Under the pieces are notes generated by a model. It had not been told where the DNA came from, made no database searches, and worked only from the letters and a program-made list of their open reading frames with translations. A stretch of 5,494 nucleotides of DNA from Acidobacteriaceae bacterium. GTDB lineage: Bacteria; Acidobacteriota; Terriglobia; Terriglobales; Acidobacteriaceae. Shown piece after piece: positions 1 through 3,485 of the stretch. The first letter of the stretch is position 1; each line of letters opens with the position of its first letter. A program made the translations under genes and the position numbers. The stretch spans positions 1 through 5,494 of the forward strand of contig JASHYS010000351.1 of the NCBI GenBank assembly GCA_030042915.1, written 5' to 3'.

Positions 1-230
1 TGATAGGCAAGCTGGCCCACGGAATGGTTGCCGGGGCCGGGGCTCCATTTGGCCTGGTCGGCCGTGAGGCCATCCACCGCGATGCTGGCGGGGACATACC
101 AATCCTCCTGGTCGTGTGTGGTACGCAGCTGCTCGAGCAGAACTCCGCGGAGCGTGGTGGGCGGCTTGGGGTTTTGCGCAAGCGCGGCCAGCGGAAGGGT
201 GAGAAACAGCAGGAGGGAAAGTTTTCTCAT
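1..230 (-). CDS. Exported DinB-like (DinB_2 superfamily) protein, N-terminal part, runs off the window
   Basis: The ATG at 230 on the minus strand opens a frame that stays open to the window edge (76 full codons). The first ~19 residues form a signal peptide: Arg-Lys, a Leu-rich core, then ALA before Gln-Asn-Pro. After it come 'LLEQLRTTHDQEDWYVP', 'VDGLTADQAKWSP' and 'HSVGQLAYH'. This matches the start of DinB/YfiT-type four-helix proteins, where an early helix is followed by a 'G.L..H' segment giving the first His of a metal triad; here that is the His of 'QLAYH'. A GAGG ribosome site lies about 10 nt upstream (reverse complement of 236-243). A TATACT box (259-264) is a possible -10 without a convincing -35. 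Cytoplasmic DinB relatives include thiol transferases and many of unknown role; an exported one has no assignable function. The C-terminal half, with the other metal ligands, lies outside the window. Confidence 0.72.
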   Translation of the reverse strand, partial: MRKLSLLLFLTLPLAALAQNPKPPTTLRGVLLEQLRTTHDQEDWYVPASIAVDGLTADQAKWSPGPGNHSVGQLAY

Positions 231-288
231 GGGTTGAACCTCACGTGTCGATGGCAAAAGTATAGAAGAGGGGGAGCAAGCCGCCCCA

Positions 289-321
289 GCGAGCAGAGAT
301 CGCTCGCCGGGGGACCCCGGC
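289..321. other. Two abutting GC-rich hairpins between the minus-strand genes
   Basis: GCGAGC (289-294) pairs with GCTCGC (302-307) across a 7-nt loop. GCCGGG (306-311) pairs with CCCGGC (316-321) across a GGAC tetraloop. The two share bases 306-307, so they are alternatives or a stacked pair. They lie downstream of the 370-732 gene on its strand and upstream of the DinB-like gene. No T-run follows on either strand, so a normal intrinsic terminator is not supported. They may terminate by another mechanism, stabilise RNA, or be a small palindromic repeat. Confidence 0.35.
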
Positions 322-369
322 AGGGAGCAAGAAACCGTGCCTCAGGTTCGCGCTGTGAACCATCTATTC

Positions 370-732
370 TCAGCTCCTTTCCGGTGCGTGAGCGATCTCG
401 CGAATCAGCTTGTTCAGGTCAGGCCTCTGGCCGACAGCTGGGCTCTCGAAGTTCTGGCGAGCCAGTTGGAGCGCGTAGAGGATGCTTCCGGCGCGCTTGG
501 GACTGATGCGATTGGACGCGAGCCCATCGAGAAGCTCATTGATGGTGGCCAGCATGTCAGAAGGGTCGCGGAGCACGGGAAGGTTGATGGGTTCCTCCCT
601 GGGCTGGCGGCGGGGCCGAGGCGACAGGTAGATGCGTCTGCGGCCGTGGAAGTAGCAGAATTGCGATCCGCGCAGCGCGGGCGAGCCGCATTTGAGTCCG
701 TTGGTCTTGATGAAGCGACATTCGTTAACCAT
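370..732 (-). CDS. Small conserved protein with N-terminal Cys/His motif (possible zinc site)
   Basis: A 120-residue protein. The ATG at 732 is preferred over upstream starts because GGGGAG sits just upstream (reverse complement of about 738-745) and the conserved-looking part begins here. Residues 1-30 hold C5, C15, C26 and H29 (C-x9-C-x10-C-x2-H) around 'ALRGSQFCYFHGR', which fits one zinc site. Residues ~30-50 are rich in Arg and Pro, with charge suited to nucleic acid contact. Residues ~55-95 ('SDMLATINELLDGL', 'ISPKRAGSILYALQLAR') look like a helical domain. I recall proteins of this layout (Cys/His head, 'RAG.LLYALQ' helix) as frequent small hypothetical proteins in Acidobacteria; I cannot name a Pfam family or function. 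The Cys/His head also resembles heads seen on some phage-type DNA-binding proteins, but no phage gene is nearby. It is separated from the DinB-like gene by 139 nt and is probably transcribed alone. Confidence 0.75.
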   Translation of the reverse strand: MVNECRFIKTNGLKCGSPALRGSQFCYFHGRRRIYLSPRPRRQPREEPINLPVLRDPSDMLATINELLDGLASNRISPKRAGSILYALQLARQNFESPAVGQRPDLNKLIREIAHAPERS

Positions 733-954
733 TTGGTACTCCCCACCCCCCCCGGGGTGCCTCCATGTTTTGGGCGCAGGGTACTTGTGAGAGGCTCGTT
801 TTGGCCCGAGATCGCCGCAAAATCCCTGTTTTCTGCCCGCCGCCAGCAAAACCTTGCCGGCAAAGGGCTTCGAGCCCGGTTATGGCGCTTTCCGGGGGCA
901 ATTGCATCCAAAGTCGTGCATTCAGGGTGCTTAGCGTCAACCTCTGCCGTCGTG

Positions 955-980
955 CCCGCGCCTGAAGGCTCATTTGCCTG
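955..980 (+). repeat. Diverged 26-bp dispersed repeat, copy 1 (partner at 3395-3420)
   Basis: This segment aligns without gaps to 3395-3420 at about 20 of 26 positions. The shared core is CCTGAA-R-GC-Y-CATT. Both copies are intergenic and each lies beside hairpin structures. One pair at this identity could be chance in a 5.5-kb window, so it is listed as a possible member of a dispersed intergenic repeat family. Confidence 0.35.
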
Positions 981-984
981 TAAC

Positions 985-1009
985 GGTGCCGTTCGGCACC
1001 CCTATTTTT
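985..1009 (+). terminator. Terminator-like stem-loop with T-run, with no gene upstream
   Basis: GGTGCC (985-990) pairs perfectly with GGCACC (995-1000) across GTTC, and CCTATTTTT follows. This looks like a short plus-strand intrinsic terminator. No plus-strand gene precedes it: the neighbour to the left is transcribed away from it. It therefore ends an unannotated transcript, or is a palindromic repeat unit that only resembles a terminator. The 3' side, GGCACCCC then (T)ATTTNTTG, recurs after the hairpin at 1903-1928. Confidence 0.4.
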
Positions 1010-1023
1010 GCCCCAAGAAACGA

Positions 1024-1049
1024 ACACGGCGGACCAAAGTCCGCCGCGT
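1024..1049. repeat. GC-rich palindrome, perfect 8-bp stem
   Basis: CGGCGGAC (1027-1034) pairs perfectly with GTCCGCCG (1039-1046) around a CAAA loop; two more pairs (1024-1025 with 1048-1049) follow one mismatch. No T-run follows on the plus strand; on the minus strand the next bases are TGTTCGTTTCTTGGGG. The terminator at 3234-3276 shares both AAACGAAC on its left (1018-1025 and 3236-3243) and CGGCGGAC (1027-1034 and 3255-3262), and also has a T-rich stretch ending in TTGGGG. The two may belong to one REP-like intergenic palindrome family. Confidence 0.5.
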
Positions 1050-1217
1050 GGAAAGCCTGTTCTTGCTTTCGATTTTGAGTATGCGCCGAAGGGCGGAAAT
1101 TATCTGCAAAGCTGGGAAAAAAATTTTGGAGCCGGGGAATCGTTTGGGATCAACTAATTAGCGCGATGTCCGCGGCCAGCGGAGGATTTGCGGGCAATTG
1201 ACGGCGGCGGGGAGCAA

Positions 1218-1257
1218 GGGGCTGAGGGACTAAGGGACTGAGGGACTGAGGGCCTGA
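1218..1257 (+). repeat. Five tandem octamers, consensus GGGACTGA
   Basis: Units are GGGGCTGA (1218-1225), GGGACTAA (1226-1233), GGGACTGA (1234-1241), GGGACTGA (1242-1249) and GGGCCTGA (1250-1257). Two are identical and the others differ by one base each. The tract ends one base before the -35 box of the brnT promoter, so its copy number could matter for upstream protein binding. Short degenerate tracts of this kind also occur at 3215-3376, which argues for a genome-wide low-complexity repeat, not a site specific to this operon. Confidence 0.8.
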
Positions 1258-1258
1258 C

Positions 1259-1286
1259 TTGACTGCCGCGGAAACCATCATACAAT
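1259..1286 (+). promoter_or_regulatory. Sigma-70-like promoter of brnTA
   Basis: TTGACT (1259-1264), a 16-nt spacer and TACAAT (1281-1286) match the -35 and -10 consensus at 5 of 6 bases each. Transcription would begin near 1292-1295, only a few bases before the ATG at 1299. The brnT message would then be leaderless or nearly so, and an in-frame ATG at 1287 would lie outside the transcript. Confidence 0.65.
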
Positions 1287-1297
1287 ATGTATATACA
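1280..1297. promoter_or_regulatory. Overlapping palindromes on the -10/start region, candidate BrnA operator
   Basis: ATACA-ATA-TGTAT (1280-1292) and the perfect palindrome TGTATATACA (1288-1297) overlap each other and cover the -10 box and the predicted start of transcription. BrnA antitoxins are known to bind DNA and repress their own promoter, alone or with BrnT. A palindrome here is therefore a fitting operator. The assignment to BrnA is inferred from position only. Confidence 0.45.
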
Positions 1298-1298
1298 G

Positions 1299-1607
1299 AT
1301 GCGGTACGAGTGGGACGAGCGCAAGAACCGCGAGAACCAGCGCAAGCACGGCATCAGCTTCGAGCTCGCAGCGCTAGTGTTCGCAGATGAGAATTGCCTT
1401 TTCACGCTGGATCGAGTGGACGAGGGGGGCGAGCAGCGATGGATCGCGTTAGGCAAGGTCTTCATCGAGGCCGGCACATCGTTGATCGTCCTGGTTGCAC
1501 ACACCTACAGGGAGGTTGAGCATGGCGAAGAGATTATCCGCATCATCTCGGCACGGCGGGCTGGTAAGAATGACGTCAGAAGATATCAGGAACAGGAAGT
1601 GGACTGA
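1299..1607 (+). CDS. brnT: BrnT family toxin (RelE-like ribonuclease, type II toxin-antitoxin)
   Basis: A 102-residue protein with the hallmarks of BrnT (PF04365, formerly DUF497): the N-terminal block 'YEWDERKNRENQRKHGISFE', a following 'A.VFADE' segment, a central 'RWIALGKV' strand and the C-terminal 'IIRIISARRAGKNDVRRY' block. Family members average about 90-100 residues, so it looks complete. BrnT has a RelE-like fold and stops growth by cleaving RNA; BrnA neutralises it by direct binding. I chose the ATG at 1299 because the family begins 'MRYEWDERK' and the promoter's start point leaves no room for the ATG at 1287. No Shine-Dalgarno precedes either ATG, consistent with leaderless translation. 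The toxin comes first, as is normal for brnTA, and overlaps brnA. Confidence 0.92.
   Translation: MRYEWDERKNRENQRKHGISFELAALVFADENCLFTLDRVDEGGEQRWIALGKVFIEAGTSLIVLVAHTYREVEHGEEIIRIISARRAGKNDVRRYQEQEVD
1509..1515 (+). promoter_or_regulatory. Strong Shine-Dalgarno inside brnT that sets the brnA start
   Basis: AGGGAGG lies 6 nt before the ATG at 1522. The alternative ATG at 1570 has only GGTAAGA before it. This supports the longer BrnA and lets the antitoxin be translated strongly from within the toxin message, while the toxin itself has no visible ribosome site. That asymmetry would favour antitoxin excess. Confidence 0.6.
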
Positions 1608-1890
1608 GGCCGAGAAAGAGGTTTTACGGCTCGGAGCCGCGAAGCAGGCCGCGGGAGACGATTCCGATATCGATTACTCCGATATTCCGCGGCTGACGCG
1701 CGAGCAGCTCGATGGCATGGTGCGGCTGCGCGGCCCGCGGCGCAAGGTGGCCGTGAGCGTGCGTCTCGATCCGCAGGTGCTGGCGTGGCTCCGTTCGAAG
1801 GGCGAGGGCCACCTGACACGCATCAACGATATTCTGACCAACCTGATGGAGGCGGAGCGGAAGCTGAGAAAGACGGGGACGCGGGATTGA
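1522..1890 (+). CDS. brnA: BrnA family antitoxin
   Basis: A 122-residue protein ending in the BrnA (PF14384) signature: 'IDYSDIPRLTREQLDGM' at ~50-66, then 'VAVSVRLDPQVLAWLRSKGEGHLTRINDIL' at ~76-105. The latter is the ribbon-helix-helix-like part that dimerises and binds the operator. The N-terminal part ('GGLVRMTSEDI') resembles the '.IVR.T.DEI' opening of other BrnA proteins, which with the strong ribosome site argues for the ATG at 1522. The alternative start at 1570 gives 106 residues. With the longer start the overlap with brnT is 86 nt in another frame, unusually long; with the shorter it is 38 nt. BrnA binds BrnT and represses the shared promoter. Confidence 0.9.
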   Translation: MAKRLSASSRHGGLVRMTSEDIRNRKWTEAEKEVLRLGAAKQAAGDDSDIDYSDIPRLTREQLDGMVRLRGPRRKVAVSVRLDPQVLAWLRSKGEGHLTRINDILTNLMEAERKLRKTGTRD

Positions 1891-1902
1891 AGTTCGTGCT
1901 TT

Positions 1903-1928
1903 CCCGGGTTTCAGAATCGAGACCCGGG
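1903..1928 (+). terminator. Hairpin after brnA, possible weak terminator
   Basis: CCCGGGTTTC (1903-1912) pairs with GAGACCCGGG (1919-1928) over 10 bp, including one G-T pair, around the loop AGAATC. GGCACCCCATTTCTT follows, a poor T-run starting 7 nt after the stem. It could end or attenuate the brnTA transcript before the radical SAM gene. The downstream GGCACCCC then ATTT recalls the structure at 985-1009, so it could also be a dispersed palindrome. Confidence 0.45.
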
Positions 1929-2013
1929 GCACCCCATTTCTTGGTAAGTTTGCTTCCCGAGGAGCGGGCCGGCCGCTTCGTCGACTTGCCCTATCTTGTG
2001 TTCAAATAAAGGT

Positions 2014-3039
2014 ATGGCCCAAGCGCGGAGGTCGACGCTGAGAGGGCGGTGGATAGCCGTCCGGAGGAAGGTGCGCGAGTACGCGATGGTGGTGCGGGCG
2101 CTGGCCGACACGTCGCATCCCGTGCTGGTACAGATCATCCCCACGCGCTTTTGCAACCTGAGCTGTGCGTATTGCAACGAGTACGACAAGGTGAGCGAGC
2201 CGGTGCCGCTCGAGGAGATGTACCGGCGCATCGACGCGCTGGGCACGCTGGGGACGGCGATGATCGGGATCTCGGGCGGCGAGCCGCTGACGCACCCGCA
2301 ACTGGACGACATTATCAGGCGGATCCGCAAGACGGGCGCGATTGCGGGCATGATCACCAACGGGTTCCTGCTGAATGAGGAGAGAATTGAAAGGCTGAAT
2401 GCGGCCGGCCTCGACCACCTGCAGATTTCGATCGACAACCTGGAGCCGGACGAGGTGTCGAAGAAGTCGCTTAAGACTCTCGACAAGCGGCTGGAAATGC
2501 TGGCCGCATTTGCCGAGTTCCACGTGAACATCAACTCGGTGGTGGGCGGAGGCATTCGCAATCCCAACGACGCGCTGGTGATCGGACGGCGTGCGCTGGA
2601 GCTGGGATTTGAGTCGACCATTGGGATCATCCACGACGGGGACGGGCAACTGAAGCCGCTGCTCGAAGAAGAGGCGCAGGTGTACCGCGCCATGACGCGG
2701 CGAAGGAAGACGAATTACGCGCAGTTCGACAAGTTCCAGGAAGCGATTGCCGAGGGGCGGCCGAACGACTGGCGCTGCCGCGCGGGGTCGCGCTATTTGT
2801 ATGTGTGCGAGGACGGGCTGGTGCACTATTGCAGCCAGCAGCGGGGGTTTCCGGCCGTGCCGGTGGCCGAGTACACGCGCCAGGACGTGAAGCGCGAGTT
2901 TGTGACCGCCAAGAGCTGCGCGCCGCATTGCACCATTGGGTGCGTGCACCGCACCAGCTATATTGACCACTGGCGCGCGCCGCAGACGCGGATGGTGGCG
3001 CCAGGAGGGCAGGAGCTGGTGCGGATTCAGGGCAGCTAG
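2014..3039 (+). CDS. Radical SAM protein with SPASM/twitch-like C-terminal cysteine region
   Basis: A 341-residue protein. C47-x3-C51-x2-C54 ('CNLSCAYC') is the radical SAM motif binding the 4Fe-4S cluster that cleaves S-adenosylmethionine. 'ISGGEP' (86-91) is the SAM-binding motif, and 'MITNG' and 'LQISIDN' fit further barrel strands. The C-terminal part holds C255, C265 and C273 in 'C..G....YVCEDG.V.YC', then C302-x3-C306-x3-C310. This resembles SPASM/twitch domains that carry auxiliary Fe-S clusters in peptide-modifying enzymes, though the spacing is not textbook. The ATG at 2014 is used; the in-frame TTG at 1996 has no ribosome site, while AAAGG lies very close to the ATG. The substrate is unknown: no precursor peptide, transporter or maturase is adjacent. 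I recall a similar conserved protein in acidobacterial genomes. The last six codons, including the stop, lie within the palindromic element at 3022-3210. Confidence 0.9.
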   Translation: MAQARRSTLRGRWIAVRRKVREYAMVVRALADTSHPVLVQIIPTRFCNLSCAYCNEYDKVSEPVPLEEMYRRIDALGTLGTAMIGISGGEPLTHPQLDDIIRRIRKTGAIAGMITNGFLLNEERIERLNAAGLDHLQISIDNLEPDEVSKKSLKTLDKRLEMLAAFAEFHVNINSVVGGGIRNPNDALVIGRRALELGFESTIGIIHDGDGQLKPLLEEEAQVYRAMTRRRKTNYAQFDKFQEAIAEGRPNDWRCRAGSRYLYVCEDGLVHYCSQQRGFPAVPVAEYTRQDVKREFVTAKSCAPHCTIGCVHRTSYIDHWRAPQTRMVAPGGQELVRIQGS

Positions 3040-3210
3040 GGCGATTCCTGAGTAGGTTTATCCTTTGGGGCCCATTGCAAGGTCGACGGCTCCCTGCTTC
3101 CACCCCACGAACAAGGACCCGTTCGTGGGGACCCGGGCTGGTCGCGTCGACCTGGAGCTTGTGGCTTCGGACACAGCAACTCAGGAATCGCGATAGCTGC
3201 CCTGGATCCG
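3022..3210. repeat. 189-bp imperfect palindrome with 32-bp terminal inverted repeats (MITE-like or structured RNA)
   Basis: Bases 3022-3053 pair with 3179-3210 at 30 of 32 positions: 17 consecutive pairs (one G-T), two mismatches, then 13 consecutive Watson-Crick pairs. Inside, AGGTCGACG (3080-3088) pairs perfectly with CGTCGACCT (3145-3153). At the tip, CCCCACGAAC (3103-3112) pairs perfectly with GTTCGTGGGG (3121-3130) around an 8-nt loop. The three nested stems share one centre near 3116, so the whole unit folds as a single long hairpin with internal loops at about 3057-3079/3154-3176 and 3089-3102/3131-3144. It encodes no protein. Its left end is the radical SAM C-terminus (codons for Arg-Ile-Gln-Gly-Ser and TAG). 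Candidates are a miniature inverted-repeat element, a large REP-type element or a 3'-end RNA structure. No clear target-site duplication flanks it. Confidence 0.8.
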
Positions 3211-3233
3211 GTTCAGGGACGTAGGGACTCGGG

Positions 3234-3276
3234 AAAAACGAACGGCGTTCGCCGCGGCGGACGCCGTTTGTGTTTT
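3234..3276. terminator. Bidirectional intrinsic terminator
   Basis: AACGGCGT (3241-3248) pairs perfectly with ACGCCGTT (3261-3268). The stem continues inward through one G-T pair and three G-C/C-G pairs (3250-3252 with 3257-3259), and outward through 3238-3240 with 3269-3271. AAAAA (3234-3238) precedes it and TGTTTT (3271-3276) follows, so a T-run trails the stem on both strands. It sits between the convergent radical SAM gene and the minus-strand secreted-protein gene and is the best candidate to end both. Confidence 0.75.
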
Positions 3277-3297
3277 GGGGCGCGAAGCCAGGGAAGA

Positions 3298-3376
3298 GGG
3301 ATTAGGGAACAATGCGGATTCAGGTCAGATCGGCTGCCCTGAATCCGGGGAATAGGAATTAGGGAACAGGAATTAG
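3298..3376 (+). repeat. Degenerate direct repeats, unit GGRATTAGGGAACA
   Basis: GGGATTAGGGAACA (3298-3311) and GGAATTAGGGAACA (3355-3368) match at 13 of 14 positions, and GGAATTAG occurs again at 3369-3376. Looser relatives (GTAGGGACTCGGG) lie near 3221. The two 14-mers bracket the mini-hairpin at 3315-3347. The style matches the octamer tract at 1218-1257. Confidence 0.65.
3315..3347. repeat. Mini-palindrome with the same ends as the 3022-3210 element
   Basis: CGGATTCAGG (3315-3324) pairs perfectly with CCTGAATCCG (3338-3347). After one mismatch, CAG (3326-3328) pairs with CTG (3334-3336) around ATCGG. The right arm GCTGCCCTGAATCCG (3333-3347) is the exact reverse complement of 3022-3036, and the left arm matches 3022-3035 with one change (T for G). 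It thus looks like the two outer ends of the large palindrome joined without its interior. Confidence 0.7.
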
Positions 3377-3394
3377 AAAGCCATAAAAAGCAGA

Positions 3395-3420
3395 CCCGGG
3401 CCTGAAAGCCCATTCGACAG
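3395..3420 (+). repeat. Diverged 26-bp dispersed repeat, copy 2
   Basis: Partner of 955-980 at about 20 of 26 bases. It contains GGGC-CTGAAA-GCCC, a 4-bp stem. It lies in the gap downstream of the secreted-protein gene; on that strand a CTTTTT run follows too far away to make a clear terminator. Confidence 0.35.
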
Positions 3421-3485
3421 GATCGGGCCTAGCTTGGCTCAGGGTGAGAGCGTATTTTTGATGCGGACTCTCAGTGCGGCAGATC

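Larger units (their letters stand above)
733..1258. other. Gene-free divergent intergenic region with hairpins and a tandem repeat
   Basis: This stretch separates the minus-strand CCCH protein from the plus-strand brnTA operon. Open frames across it, on both strands, have no recognisable domain, no ribosome site and implausible composition, and I regard them as non-coding. It holds a terminator-like hairpin at 985-1009, a perfect 8-bp stem at 1027-1046 and octamer repeats at 1218-1257, each listed separately. Positions ~1100-1130 contain an A/T-rich patch (GGGAAAAAAATTTTGG) in an otherwise GC-rich context. The promoter of the CCCH gene must lie in 740-900, but I could not identify convincing -35/-10 boxes. 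Confidence 0.55.

Noticed and set aside
1024..1049. tRNA or riboswitch in the 733-1258 gap
   Set aside because: No cloverleaf, no conserved TTCGANTC arm and no recognisable aptamer core; only simple hairpins are present.
337..1161. 274-codon open frame on the plus strand
   Set aside because: It lies antisense to the well-supported 370-732 gene and then crosses the hairpin region. It has no ribosome site or domain and low-complexity composition typical of a GC-rich antisense frame.
1218..1257. Octamer repeats as origin iterons or a CRISPR array
   Set aside because: Units are too short, contiguous without spacers, and no rep or cas gene is present.
1287..1298. ATG at 1287 as the brnT start
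   Set aside because: It directly abuts the -10 box, so it would lie upstream of the predicted transcript start. Family proteins begin at the later Met.
1996..2013. TTG start adding six residues to the radical SAM protein
   Set aside because: No ribosome site before it, and the added residues show nothing family-like; ATG 2014 is simpler.
2002..2970. 322-codon open frame antisense to the radical SAM gene
   Set aside because: The Arg/His/Pro-rich composition is the mirror of a GC-rich coding strand. The plus-strand protein carries clear radical SAM motifs.
3445..3473. TGAGAG/CTCTCA hairpin as a terminator for the secreted-protein gene
   Set aside because: Only a 6-bp stem with a long loop, and no T-run follows on the minus strand; 3234-3276 is much stronger.
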